Shown one piece after another: positions 37,208-46,997 of a DNA stretch of 64,000 nucleotides. A program made the translations under genes and the position numbers. Source of the DNA: Flavobacterium kingsejongi (GTDB taxonomy: Bacteria > Bacteroidota > Bacteroidia > Flavobacteriales > Flavobacteriaceae); contig NZ_CP020919.1 in assembly GCF_003076475.1 (NCBI RefSeq), forward strand, positions 3,162,001 through 3,226,000. The letters are read 5' to 3'. The notes under the pieces were generated by a model that saw only the letters and a program-made list of their open reading frames with translations, did not search any database and was not told the origin of the DNA. The stretch's first letter is position 1; each line of letters opens with the position of its first letter.

Positions 37208-38488
37208 ATGAAACAAGGTAAGCCTTCCTTTCGAGATCGTTTTTTAGAAAAGAACCCTGCATTAAAAATAAATGAATTTCTTTACTTTCTTACCATTCGG
37301 TTTGGATTGATTTTCGCACTGAATTTACAATCGACAACAATTTACTATTGGGTATACCATGTTACCAATGATAAGTTGTCATTGGGATTTGTTGGTTTGG
37401 CAGAAGTAATTCCTGCCGTATGCTGTTCCCTTTTTTCAGGACATATCGTAGATCTGAATGAAAAACGTAAAATGGTGCTCTTCTGTATTGTGGGTTATCT
37501 TTTTTTGGGCACTGGGCTTTTTATATTAACTACTTCTTTTATCACATCGCATCTCGGTACCTCATTGACGATATACTGGATTTATTTCTTTGTCTTTTTG
37601 GGTGGAATTTTACGCTCCTTTTTAGGGCCTTCAATGTTTTCACTCTTTGGCCTTGTCGTCCCACGAAAAAATTATGCCAATGCAACGAGCTGGAGTAGTA
37701 TGACCTGGCAGATAGGAGCAGTTATCGGTCCGCTTGTTGCTGGTTTTATTATTGCCTGGAAAGGTATAGAGGCAGGGATGTTTCTGGTGATAGTCATCGA
37801 AGTCTTACTACTGATCCCAATACTTTTCATTTCGACCAAACCTGTAGTAAAAAAAGAAAAAGAACCGATATTGGATAGTCTGTCGGAAGGGCTCAAATTT
37901 GTTCTTAAAACTCCCGCATTGCTCGGGGCTCAATTACTCGATATGTTTTCAGTGTTATTTGGTGGCGCTGTTGCTTTATTGCCGGTTTATCAGAAAGAAA
38001 TATTACATGTAAATGAAATGGGATTCGGTATTTTACGTTCCGCCCCAGGTTTGGGCGCATTGCTCACTTTTGGATTATTGGCTTTTCTGCCACTCCAAAC
38101 GAATCCCGGAAAAAAATTATTTATGGCTGTCACCGGTTTTGCACTTTCCATTATTGTTTTTGGCCTATCAAAGAATTTCTACCTTTCCTTCTTTATGTTA
38201 CTCCTCTCCGGAATGTTTGATGCGGTGAGTGTAGTCATCAGGAGCACTATATTACAACTGGTAACTCCAGATGAAATGCGGGGGCGTGTTGCTGCCGTAA
38301 ATACTATGTTTGTGAGTTCTTCTAATGAACTGGGGGATTTCGAAAGTGGTGTTATGGCCCATTATCTGGGAACAGTACGTGCTGTAGTAGCTGGTGGCTG
38401 CCTTACATTAGGTGTTATTGCTATCACCTTTTTTAAAGCCCCTCAGTTGCGGAAATTTAAGTTTGAAGAGGAAGGCAAAGAAGTATAG
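37208..38488 (+). CDS. MFS transporter, MFS_3 (EntS-like) type
   Basis: Inner-membrane major facilitator of 426 residues with about 12 membrane spans and basic cytoplasmic loops. The MFS signature is visible as SGHIVDLNEKRKMVL between spans 2 and 3 (a form of GxxxDRxxRR) and again as TPDEMRGRVAAVNTMFVSSSNELGDFESG in the second half. The latter stretch is typical of the MFS_3 group that includes the enterobactin exporter EntS and macrolide exporters. The substrate cannot be assigned. It stands alone with its own promoter. Confidence 0.87.
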   Translation: MKQGKPSFRDRFLEKNPALKINEFLYFLTIRFGLIFALNLQSTTIYYWVYHVTNDKLSLGFVGLAEVIPAVCCSLFSGHIVDLNEKRKMVLFCIVGYLFLGTGLFILTTSFITSHLGTSLTIYWIYFFVFLGGILRSFLGPSMFSLFGLVVPRKNYANATSWSSMTWQIGAVIGPLVAGFIIAWKGIEAGMFLVIVIEVLLLIPILFISTKPVVKKEKEPILDSLSEGLKFVLKTPALLGAQLLDMFSVLFGGAVALLPVYQKEILHVNEMGFGILRSAPGLGALLTFGLLAFLPLQTNPGKKLFMAVTGFALSIIVFGLSKNFYLSFFMLLLSGMFDAVSVVIRSTILQLVTPDEMRGRVAAVNTMFVSSSNELGDFESGVMAHYLGTVRAVVAGGCLTLGVIAITFFKAPQLRKFKFEEEGKEV

Positions 38489-38583
38489 TTTTTGAAATTA
38501 CTATTTGTTTCTAATTTTATTTTAAAAGCATCCCGTACTGGTATATTTTTTCTAAATTTATAGTAACCTTTTATACCATACCT

Positions 38584-39471
38584 ATGGCTTATATCGATTA
38601 CTATAAAATTTTAGACCTACAAAAAGACGCCACTCCAGAGCAAATCAAAAAAGCCTATCGCAAACTGGCACGAAAATACCATCCCGATTTAAATCCGGAT
38701 GATGCCGAAGCGAATAAAAAATTTCAGCAAATCAATGAGGCCAATGAAGTATTGAGTGATCCTGAAAAACGGAAGAAATTTGATACCTATGGTGAAAACT
38801 GGGAGCATGCAGACCAATTTGAGTCACAGCGAGCCCAATCCCAACAACGAAATGGTCAGGGAAATCCGTTTTCCGGAGCTGAGTATTCAGGAGAAGGCGA
38901 TTTTTCCGATTTCTTCTCTTCGATGTTTGGCGGCCAGGCTGGCGGTGGAAGACGACAGGCACAATATAAAGGACAGGACTACCAGGCTGAACTTGAAGTA
39001 CCGTTACGGGAAGTGGCCAAGACACATAAACACACCTTAGCTGTCAATGGTAAAAACCTCAGGATAACCGTTCCTGCCGGTATTGCAGACGGGCAGACCA
39101 TTAAATTGAAAGGCCATGGTGCTCCTGGAATGAATGGAGGCCCCTCAGGCGATTTATATATCACCTTTAGGGTTCTGGAAGATAATACGTTTAAAAGGGT
39201 TAACAACGACCTCTATCTTGCTGTAGAACTGGATCTTTATACTGCTGTTCTTGGCGGTGAAATCACAGTTGAAACCCTTGATGGAAAAGTAAAACTAAAA
39301 ATACAACCCGAAACTCAAAATAATACTAAAGTACGCCTCAAAGGAAAAGGGCTTCCGGTTTACAAAAAGGAAGGTGCTTTTGGCGATCTGTTTGTTACTT
39401 ACACTATTAAGATACCAACAGGACTGAATGACAAGCAAAAGGAATTGTTTCAGGAATTATCAAATTTATAA
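38584..39471 (+). CDS. cbpA: CbpA-like DnaJ co-chaperone
   Basis: Class B J-domain protein of 295 residues that stimulates DnaK. The J domain covers 1-70 with the HPD tripeptide at His33-Pro34-Asp35. A Gly/Phe/Gln-rich linker runs about 75-135, and two DnaJ C-terminal beta domains (about 140-290) carry the conserved GHGAPGMNGGPSGDLYI and LKGKGLPVYKKEGAFGDLFV segments. There is no cysteine-rich zinc domain, which separates it from DnaJ proper. A cbpM gene follows after 16 bp, as in other cbpAM operons. Confidence 0.93.
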   Translation: MAYIDYYKILDLQKDATPEQIKKAYRKLARKYHPDLNPDDAEANKKFQQINEANEVLSDPEKRKKFDTYGENWEHADQFESQRAQSQQRNGQGNPFSGAEYSGEGDFSDFFSSMFGGQAGGGRRQAQYKGQDYQAELEVPLREVAKTHKHTLAVNGKNLRITVPAGIADGQTIKLKGHGAPGMNGGPSGDLYITFRVLEDNTFKRVNNDLYLAVELDLYTAVLGGEITVETLDGKVKLKIQPETQNNTKVRLKGKGLPVYKKEGAFGDLFVTYTIKIPTGLNDKQKELFQELSNL

Positions 39472-39487
39472 CTAATACCGAGGACGT

Positions 39488-39775
39488 ATGCCAACAGAAT
39501 ATATAACAGTAAAAACCTATTGTGTACATTATAATGTGACACCTGATTTTATACTACTACTGGATGAAGCCGGACTGATTGAAATTCCTGAGGTCGATGG
39601 GGAGCCATCCATAGCATTGGATTACTTTCCGAAACTGGAACGGTATATCAACCTGCATTATGACCTTCGTATTAATATTGAAGGTATTGATGTTGTTACC
39701 AATCTTCTAGATCGCGTGTCAACACTCCAAAATGAAATTAACAGCTTGAAAAGCCGTCTGAAACTCTACGAATAA
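39488..39775 (+). CDS. cbpM: CbpM-like chaperone modulator
   Basis: 95-residue MerR-like protein that in other bacteria binds the J domain of CbpA and blocks its activity. It has an N-terminal helix-turn-helix-like region (EYITVKTYCVHYNVTPDFILLLDEAGLIEI) and a C-terminal coiled coil (RVSTLQNEINSLKSRLKLYE). It is directly downstream of cbpA and translationally close, so both should be made together. Confidence 0.9.
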   Translation: MPTEYITVKTYCVHYNVTPDFILLLDEAGLIEIPEVDGEPSIALDYFPKLERYINLHYDLRINIEGIDVVTNLLDRVSTLQNEINSLKSRLKLYE

Positions 39776-39933
39776 GAAAACGTTATATGCTAAATGTTTC
39801 ATAATTTTTAGCTTTAAACCTTTGACTATGCTACTTAAATTCGTGGAATAGACTAATTTTATAGTCTCAAAAAAATACGTTTTTATTGTATTTATCTTAC
39901 AAAAACAAAGTGTTTTACTAAAAAATAAATCAC

Positions 39934-41214
39934 ATGAAACTAGTAATAATCGGTGGTGGTTTTGCAGGAGTCAATCTTGCAAAAGAGCTGGCAAACTATA
40001 AAGATATCCAAATTACCCTGGTGGATAAAAACAATTATAATTTTTTCCCTCCATTGATTTATCAGGTGGCTACTGCTTTCCTGGAACCTTCAAGCATCAG
40101 TTATCCGTTTCGTAAACTCTTTCATGGAAAAAAGAATATCCAGTTTCGACTCGGTGACCTTCGAAGCGTAAACATGGCTGAGAATAAAGTAATCCTGAAT
40201 AATGGAGAGCTTTCTTATGATTACCTCGTTTTTGCCACGGGAGCAGAGACCAATTACTTTGGGATGGAAAACGTAAAGAAAAATGCGATCCCGATGAAAA
40301 CGCTGAACGATGCAATTGTTATGCGTAACAAAATGCTGCAGCGCATGGAAAAAGCTTCTATTTGTAAAGACAGTAAAGAGCGCAGAAAATTATTGAATAT
40401 TGTAGTTGCCGGTGGTGGACCAACAGGAGTGGAACTATCAGGGATGTTTGCAGAAATGCGTAACGGTATTGTACGAAAAGAATACCCGGAACTTACCACT
40501 ACAATCGCAAATATCTACCTCGTTGATGGGCAGTCAGCAGTATTAAGCCCGATGAGCGAAAAGTCACAGAAAAACACTTATAAAGCTTTAACGGATCTCG
40601 GTGTAATTATCAAACTCAATACTCAGGTAAAAGATTATGTCGATGACACAGTCTATTTTTCAAATGGAGAGAGCATACAAACCAAAAATCTAATCTGGAC
40701 GGCTGGAGTAGGAGCACGCACTTTTGAAGGAATCCCGGAGGAAAGTTATGGTCGTGCCAAAAGGATGACTGTAGATGCCTATAATAAACTGGTCAATACA
40801 ACTAACGTATACTCTATCGGGGACACCTGTATCCAAAATAGCGATCCTAAATTTCCAAATGGGCATCCCCAGGTGGCACAAGTGGCTATCCAACAGGGAC
40901 TCAATTTGGCAAAAAATTTCAAGGCAATGCTTCAGAATAAACCACTAACCCCTTTCCTTTATAAAGACAAGGGTTCAATGGCTATCATTGGAAAAAACAA
41001 AGCTGTGGTTGATCTCCCGAAACCAAAGATGCACTTCAAAGGCTTTTTTGCCTGGATGATCTGGTTGTTTATTCACCTGATATCTTTGATCACATTCCGC
41101 AATAAAATCAGGACGTTTATTAACTGGATGGTGGCTTATCTGGCCAAAGACCAATCCCTGCGAATGATTATCAGGCCGGATAAAAAGATTAAAGTTGTCC
41201 CTAAAGAAGTTTAG
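39934..41214 (+). CDS. ndh: Type II NADH:quinone dehydrogenase
   Basis: Non-proton-pumping NADH dehydrogenase of the inner membrane face that feeds electrons to menaquinone. It is 426 residues with an N-terminal FAD-binding GGGFAG (residues 7-12) and FPPLIYQVATAFLEPSSISYP. A second Rossmann motif, VAGGGPTGVELSG, for NADH and the conserved VYSIGDTC near residue 292 follow. A C-terminal amphipathic and hydrophobic stretch (FFAWMIWLFIHLISLITF) anchors it to the membrane. A terminator follows. Confidence 0.93.
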   Translation: MKLVIIGGGFAGVNLAKELANYKDIQITLVDKNNYNFFPPLIYQVATAFLEPSSISYPFRKLFHGKKNIQFRLGDLRSVNMAENKVILNNGELSYDYLVFATGAETNYFGMENVKKNAIPMKTLNDAIVMRNKMLQRMEKASICKDSKERRKLLNIVVAGGGPTGVELSGMFAEMRNGIVRKEYPELTTTIANIYLVDGQSAVLSPMSEKSQKNTYKALTDLGVIIKLNTQVKDYVDDTVYFSNGESIQTKNLIWTAGVGARTFEGIPEESYGRAKRMTVDAYNKLVNTTNVYSIGDTCIQNSDPKFPNGHPQVAQVAIQQGLNLAKNFKAMLQNKPLTPFLYKDKGSMAIIGKNKAVVDLPKPKMHFKGFFAWMIWLFIHLISLITFRNKIRTFINWMVAYLAKDQSLRMIIRPDKKIKVVPKEV

Positions 41215-41219
41215 AATTG

Positions 41220-41251
41220 AAAAGCTCATTTATAGTAAATGGGCTTTTTTT
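41220..41251 (+). terminator. Terminator after ndh
   Basis: AAGCTCATTTA / TAAATGGGCTT stem with one G-U pair and a TAG loop, followed by seven Ts. Confidence 0.85.
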
Positions 41252-41283
41252 ATGTTCTATAAATACTGGTTTCAATAAAAGCC

Positions 41284-41730
41284 TTAAAATGCGACTAAGC
41301 GCCTATGGTAATTGATTTGTCCTAAATGATAAGCAAGATGCGTCGTCAGGTGAATCATAAAATAGGCCGTCGATGTTTTGTTTTCCAGTACCAAAATTGG
41401 ATATTCATCGTCGAGTTGCACATCGTTCATGCTGTCTAATGTTGCAATTACGACTGCTATGGTTGCTTCAACTTTCAGGATTAGATCGGCTTTAGGAATA
41501 TCTTTTGCACTGAACTCGAGTTCCCGGTTCCGAATGTAACCGGAGTTTCCCAACTGAGCTCCAATATAGGTATTCAGGTTGCCTACAATATGCAGGCAAA
41601 GGTTCCCTGCCGCATTAGAAATACCTTTTTCAATGGCCCATAAACTTTCTTCTGAATTATAGGCCGCAATTTCATCCCTTAATGCGGTAAGATCTCTTAG
41701 GAATATTTTTTTTAGGATATCGATGATCAT
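41284..41730 (-). CDS. DinB/DUF1572-like protein
   Basis: 148-residue four-helix-bundle protein of the DinB/YfiT type. Three metal-ligand histidines typical of the fold are visible: LCLHIVGNLNTYIG (motif 1), and MIHLTTHLAYHLGQINYHRRL near the C-terminus. Members often act as metal-dependent thiol S-transferases, but many have unknown roles. It sits alone, converging on ndh and diverging from the toxin-like locus. Confidence 0.8.
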   Translation of the reverse strand: MIIDILKKIFLRDLTALRDEIAAYNSEESLWAIEKGISNAAGNLCLHIVGNLNTYIGAQLGNSGYIRNRELEFSAKDIPKADLILKVEATIAVVIATLDSMNDVQLDDEYPILVLENKTSTAYFMIHLTTHLAYHLGQINYHRRLVAF

Positions 41731-41995
41731 CTGTTACTCTAAATTAATTGGTCAAAATTACAATTTATCCTTATTCTTTTTGATTGTTTAACACACAATA
41801 TCCTTTTGCAGGCTGTGAGTATTTATACCTGTAACCCTAATTCCAGTATTTCTACCTGAGTAAAGATAGTAGGGATCCATTTACTTTGTAATGTATTCAG
41901 ATATAACGCAATAGGTCTAGGGATTTAAAGAAGCACCTACAAGATTATTGTATCAAAAATACCCCAAATATTTAATCATTAAAAAAACGTACATC

Positions 41996-42892
41996 ATGTC
42001 AAAAGAAACAAAAACAATCAGTATCGGACCAGGCGCAATTGCCACTCCATCAGAAGTAAATGGCCCGGGATTCGCATTAGCAGCCTCAGAATGGTATGCA
42101 ATCCAAACGTATGTAATCACAGCACAAAGTAAAGAAATCATGCCGCATAACAGCGCTGATTTTAAAGCGTATCTGGGTAGTGGAGCACCCAGTGATATGA
42201 CCCCATTTAATCCACTGATCAAAGCTTATAAAGATATTTATGATCACGTAAAAGTATGGCAGGATGATACTTTTCCACAAAGTGTTTCTTTGGCTTCAGA
42301 TGTAGTGGCTTATGCACAACAGGCACCTACCTACTACAATCCAATTTTGCCACTCGCGCAAAAATTAACAACAAATCCTGACGATCAGCCTACGAAAGAC
42401 AAACTTAAAGCTATTTTGAGTGTATTGACCAATAGCGCCAATGGCTATCAGAAAAAAGCAGTGGAAGTGGCTTCAAAAATAAAAACATTCGCTGACGAGA
42501 CTATGTCGGATAAGATTGTATTAGTTGGTACAGACGGTAAAACAGGATTATTTAAAACCTATAATGACCAATATGGCGCTACAAGTGCTGACGTGGTAGA
42601 ATTAAACAAACAACTTGTAGCACAACAATTAGTTCTGGATTCGGCAAATGCAGAATATGAACATGATGTTATAGTTGCTGCAACCTCTCCAACCTATGCC
42701 TGGATATTTCCTTTTGGAACTATTGCAGCTGCTGTTGTAGCTGGAGTTTATGGAAAAAAAGCTACAGATGCATTAGACAGGGCACATGCCGCTACACAAA
42801 AAATTAAAGAACTAAATGCTAAAAAACAAGCAGATGCTTATTTGATGATGTCATTATATACTTCACAAGAGACTGGTCGAAATTTTGTGTAA
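41996..42892 (+). pseudogene. XaxA/HBL-like alpha-helical pore-forming toxin component, N-terminal part (interrupted by IS256 element)
   Basis: ATG 41996 opens a 298-residue frame that runs into the IS256-type element and stops three bases later. The protein is almost all helical, with long amphipathic helices (about 75-225) and one hydrophobic hairpin-like segment, YAWIFPFGTIAAAVVAGVYG (about 234-253), followed by another long helix. This is the plan of HBL/NHE, Cry6 and alpha-xenorhabdolysin A proteins, where the hydrophobic segment enters the target membrane. No signal peptide is present. The rest of the gene continues beyond the IS (44231-44518) in the same frame phase. The family call is by pattern, not alignment. 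Confidence 0.6.
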
Positions 42893-44231
42893 ACAGTTCT
42901 TAGTGTTTAATATTACACCTTTCTCCAAATATGACCAAGAACTGATTCATGATTAATCCCCAGCTTGGTATTGCATTTATCCAGCTTTTTTCACAATTTT
43001 GTATTGCTAAATAGACTGATTTCTTGACGCTTTTTTCATCTGGGAACTGCACTTTTGTTTTGGTATATTTTCTAATTCCCCTGTTTAAGTTTTCTATTGT
43101 ATTTGTGGTGTACATTATTTTCCTGATTTCAGCAGGATAGGCCAAAAAAGGCATGAGATTTTCCCAATTCTTTTCCCAGGAGCAAACGGCATATTTATAT
43201 TTTGCTTCCCAGTTTTTTTTAAATTCAGCCAGAGCTAAAACGGCTTCTTCCTGATTTATTGCAGTATATACTTCTTTCATTGCACTGCAAAATGCTTTTC
43301 TATCCTTAACTACTACAAACTTAAGGCTATTCCTTATTTGATGAACAATGCAAAGCTGGGATTCTGTATTTGGAAAAACACCTCTGATAGCTTTTGTAAA
43401 TCCGGTAAGGTTATCTGTACAGGCAATGAGAATATCCTTTACTCCACGAGATTTTATGTCAGAGAGTACAGTCATCCAAAATGAAGCCGACTCTTCTTTA
43501 TTTAGCCACATTCCTAATACTTCTTTCTTACCATCTGTTTTTAGTCCGATTACAATGTAAATTGCATGGTTTTCATATTTCCCATCTGTTCTTACTTTCA
43601 TATGCACAGCATCCATCCAAACAATCAGATACTGTGGTTCTAAAGCCCTTTTAGTCCATAAATCAACATCAGCCAGTATTCTATCAGAGATGGTCGAAAT
43701 CGTGGACTCACTTACTGATATCCCATAAACTTCTTTAACTTGTTCTACAATATCACTACGGGTCATTCCACGACTGTACATTCCTAAAATAGCATCTTCA
43801 ATCTTTTCACTCATCGATTGGCCTTTTCCGATGACCTGAGGCTCGAATTCACCATTTCTATCCCGGGAATAGCCAGGACCATATTGCCCAAAGTCTCTGA
43901 TTTTATATTCTTTGAGAAAGAACCATTACGGCTATTGCCTGTATTGTATCCGTCAATATTATGCTTCTCATATCCCAGATGAGCATCCAATTCTCCCTGG
44001 AGTAGTTGTTCAATGCCTTGTTTATACAGGTCTTGAAAAAAAGTATGGAAGTCTTCTTTGTTTTTAAATTGCTTTGCAAAATCTTTGGGTAATTTACCAT
44101 CTTCGATCATAATCCGCTCTTTTTAAATTATTTAAATGTAGTTCTTTTAAATTCTATACTTAATGATCTGTTGTTTTTTGGCTAAGCCTTAAAATCTCAA
44201 ATCAAATTAAAATCAATTTCTACGTTTACAC
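42887..44231 (-). mobile_element. IS256-type insertion element, degenerate
   Basis: About 1345 bp bounded by GTGTAAAC (42887-42894) and its inverse GTTTACAC (44224-44231), enclosing a minus-strand transposase of IS256/MULE type broken by a frameshift. The host reading frame is in phase on both sides if the IS plus an 8-bp target copy is removed, the IS256-type duplication length. However, the flanking octamers (GAAATTTT and AATCTAAC) do not match, so the ends may be imprecise or the site may have rearranged. Confidence 0.75.
42900..44110 (-). pseudogene. IS256-family transposase, frameshifted
   Basis: Two abutting frames together make a full IS256-type transposase. Residues 1-99 (44110-43811) hold the N-terminal region (GELDAHLGYEKHN..GYNTGNSRNG...NMVLAIP); the rest (43814-42900) holds the DDE core, with Asp in VWMDAVHMKVR, Asp in ACTDNLTGFTKAI and Glu in TTNTIENLNRGIRKYTK. 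Loss of one C in the CCCGGG run near 43862-43867 explains the break: restoring it gives the expected IPRDRNGEFEPQVI link. It is inactive as read, unless this is a sequencing error. Confidence 0.85.
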
Positions 44232-44518
44232 AATCTAACGACTACTCCCCTTCACAAATTGGATTATCAAAAAATGTAGAGTCAATTTCTGCAGCATTAC
44301 CAGTAATCCAAAAAATTCAGGGTGTCTGGGCAGCTATTTCAGATGACCTTAGCAACATCAGCAAACTAATTGAAACCAATATAGCAGAAGCACTTCCTAT
44401 CATTATGGATTTAGGGGTGGATGCAGCACTTACTGCGTGGGTTGCTGTAGGGAAAGAGGCGCAAGCTTACCGTGTTAATGCCTATGTAACTGCTCCAGCA
44501 GCAGCTAAAGCAGCCTAA
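44231..44518 (+). pseudogene. XaxA/HBL-like toxin component, C-terminal part (separated by IS256 element)
   Basis: Open frame of about 95 codons from the IS edge to TAA 44516-44518, with no start codon of its own. It reads QSNDYSPSQIGLSKN, then an amphipathic helix with ALPVIQKIQGVWAAISDDL. An aliphatic pattern with Gln, Gly and Trp before a helix is typical of the C-terminal helices of HBL/XaxA-type toxins. The stop is followed by one base and then the ATG of the 825-residue gene, which shows tight operon packing before the insertion. Confidence 0.6.
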
Positions 44519-44519
44519 T

Positions 44520-46997
44520 ATGTCTACAACAACTTTACAACTGAACCATTCTGTGCCCGGCACGGAATGGTTTAAATTTTATGAAGATCTGGAAATTAAA
44601 GGTAATGTTCCCGATACTTCATGTGCGATACTAAATCCGAATAACAGTATTTTCCGTGGAATGTACCAGAACCTTGGAGACATTAAAGCAGCCATAGAAA
44701 ATGCTAATATTGCACCGGTACTGGTCACTGTGTATGCAGACGTACTATTTGTTCCCCAGAATATGGTTTGGGTTTTAAAGGCAGAAGGATTAATTATCTA
44801 CGCCCGCCAAATAGAAATAGAGGGAAATTCCTCAATAATTCTGGATTACCAACAAAACACAACTGCTAAACTGATACTGTTTGGTAGTGAGATGACAGGG
44901 GCTTTAACTGTAAAAGCGGTGTTTAATACCAGCAGCCAGCCACAGTTATTTGAGATTACAGCACGTAATATTGCTCCCGGATTAATTATAGCAGCTGTCA
45001 ATAAAGAAGCGAGTCTTAAAACACTTGATTTGAAACAGGGTTTTGCATTGCAATTGAGTGCTGATATGGCACTGTATCTAAACAACTCTTTTATTTTCGG
45101 ATCCTTATTATACGATCAGAATCCAAAGCTTGCGGTTGCTCTTTTTTTATGGGTCAAAGGCTGGGCGGCACAAAATGATGAATTACAGGAGCTCTTTTAT
45201 CGCAGTACCAGTTTAGCAACATTATTAAACTCAGAATTGAATGCTAAAGTAAATGGCGCCCGGTTTGTTCCTTATTTAACTTCCGATATTTACAAAAATC
45301 TATCGCATGTTTTCGCTGCTTCAGCTGCAAAATATGAAAGCGATTACAAAATACTGAGCCTGCAGAAAGTACTAACCCAGGAAAATATCGAAATGGCTAA
45401 AACCATGGCGTTAAATTCTCAAAAGGAAATTGAGTATGTCAATGCACTTTTGGCTCAGGCTAATGAAAATTACAACAATGCTGAAACTGCAGCTAAAAAT
45501 GCATTAGCTAATTTCAATAAGCAACAGCTTGCAGTAGATATGGTAGCCGTCGATTTTGAGTTGGTAGGAATTCCGGAATATAAAAGAAAGGTAATTATAC
45601 AGGGCGTTTTTGATTTGGTCTCAGCAATAGTCACTTTTGGAGGTGCTATCGCATTAATGGCGGTTGGTGATGAAGCAGCTGCTCCCGCTGCGGCAAAAGG
45701 AGCGGTAAATGCCGTAGATGCTGTTGCAGGTGCTGCATCATCCGGGGCTAAAGTGGCCAAATTAGCAGAAGACCTGGCGAAAACAATGAAAGATCTTAAA
45801 AAGCTTGTTGAAGTTTTAAAGCAAGTTTACGATTTGGCAAAAGCAGTTAAGGCTGTTGCGGATAACATTAGCTCAGCTAAGAGTAAAATAGGGATCATCC
45901 AGGAAATGCATGATACCACGAATGGAGCTGACTTAAGTGCTGCAGATGGATGGACTGTTTTTCAAATCAAAGCCAGCAATATTATGGAAGATCCTATAGA
46001 ACTGGAAATCGGATATGCCAAAGAATACAAAGAAGCAATGGATATTTTGGTTGTGTATGGCCAGTCTCTTGCCGCAGCACAATTAGCGGTGATTAAAGCC
46101 AGCCAGGATGTTGCATCATTATATTTTCAATTGCATTATACGCAGGAAAAACAAGCCAATCTGCAAAAATTAGTAGATAGCCTTCAGGTGGGCGAAAATA
46201 CAACTCTGGCGCTGATGCAACAGTTTTATCAAAAGTACCTAAACAGTAAAAGTTTGTTGTTTTCAGCTTTAAAGTCTTACCAAGATTCCTTTTTCTATTG
46301 GGCTTTGGCGAATTCTAAGATTCAACCTAAAATTATTGATTCGGTAGATGATCTTAATTCAGGAATCCAGGATATAGTAAAAATTGCAATGGATAATGCT
46401 TCAGCACTGGAAAGATTTAATCCACCACCACAGAAAATGGAAAACATGACTTTTGAGATTACCGACGAAGCCATCCTAAAAAATTTGCGGGAAACTAGAG
46501 AATCAAGCTGGATTCTACCATTATCGGATCAGGAATTTATGGGATTGGAACGCGTTCGGCTGGATGATATTCGTGTCTGGCTGGAAGGAGCTGAATTTAA
46601 AAACAATAAGGAGCAATCTGTTTTTATGACCATTACAAACACTGGAAACTATTTGGATCGGTATAAAAACCTGGGGTATCAGTTCAATAGCAAAGGGCTT
46701 ACAAGAGTCTTTAAATATGAAGTCTCGAAAAACAATACAAATGCTAAGTGGGCCTTTAAAAATGGTACTTTCGGAATTGTCAAAATTGATGGGAAAGTAG
46801 ATGATGAAGTAAAATATGCCTATTTCCGCCCTACACCCTTTAGTGAATGGAAAATCTCCCTGAAATCAAATAATGATGGAGTTGATTTTTCTAAAGTCTC
46901 CCGGATTACAATGTATTTTGAAGGATCTGCAATTGGTACCACTGCCAGTGTCCAAAAATTACTCCTTAAAAAGATAAATGATGCCAAGTTTAGCTAA
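44520..46997 (+). CDS. Large toxin-like protein with helical membrane-active middle and TcA-like C-terminal beta module
   Basis: 825 residues, no signal peptide, not assigned to a named family with certainty. Residues about 1-200 are beta-rich. About 275-350 and 420-640 are long amphipathic helices. About 357-382 (VIIQGVFDLVSAIVTFGGAI) is a strongly hydrophobic hairpin-like segment followed by an Ala/Gly-rich run, a plan seen in alpha pore-forming toxins. About 655-825 is a beta module (GLERVRLDDIRVWLEGAEF, TPFSEWKISLKSN, VDFSKVSRITMYFEGS) reminiscent of the C-terminal region of Tc-toxin A subunits. It starts one base after the upstream toxin gene and overlaps the next gene by 20 bp. Confidence 0.65.
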   Translation: MSTTTLQLNHSVPGTEWFKFYEDLEIKGNVPDTSCAILNPNNSIFRGMYQNLGDIKAAIENANIAPVLVTVYADVLFVPQNMVWVLKAEGLIIYARQIEIEGNSSIILDYQQNTTAKLILFGSEMTGALTVKAVFNTSSQPQLFEITARNIAPGLIIAAVNKEASLKTLDLKQGFALQLSADMALYLNNSFIFGSLLYDQNPKLAVALFLWVKGWAAQNDELQELFYRSTSLATLLNSELNAKVNGARFVPYLTSDIYKNLSHVFAASAAKYESDYKILSLQKVLTQENIEMAKTMALNSQKEIEYVNALLAQANENYNNAETAAKNALANFNKQQLAVDMVAVDFELVGIPEYKRKVIIQGVFDLVSAIVTFGGAIALMAVGDEAAAPAAAKGAVNAVDAVAGAASSGAKVAKLAEDLAKTMKDLKKLVEVLKQVYDLAKAVKAVADNISSAKSKIGIIQEMHDTTNGADLSAADGWTVFQIKASNIMEDPIELEIGYAKEYKEAMDILVVYGQSLAAAQLAVIKASQDVASLYFQLHYTQEKQANLQKLVDSLQVGENTTLALMQQFYQKYLNSKSLLFSALKSYQDSFFYWALANSKIQPKIIDSVDDLNSGIQDIVKIAMDNASALERFNPPPQKMENMTFEITDEAILKNLRETRESSWILPLSDQEFMGLERVRLDDIRVWLEGAEFKNNKEQSVFMTITNTGNYLDRYKNLGYQFNSKGLTRVFKYEVSKNNTNAKWAFKNGTFGIVKIDGKVDDEVKYAYFRPTPFSEWKISLKSNNDGVDFSKVSRITMYFEGSAIGTTASVQKLLLKKINDAKFS

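Noticed and set aside
42877..44241. Target duplication for the IS256-type element
   Set aside because: Flanking 8-mers were compared for several possible end positions and none matched, so no duplication is claimed.
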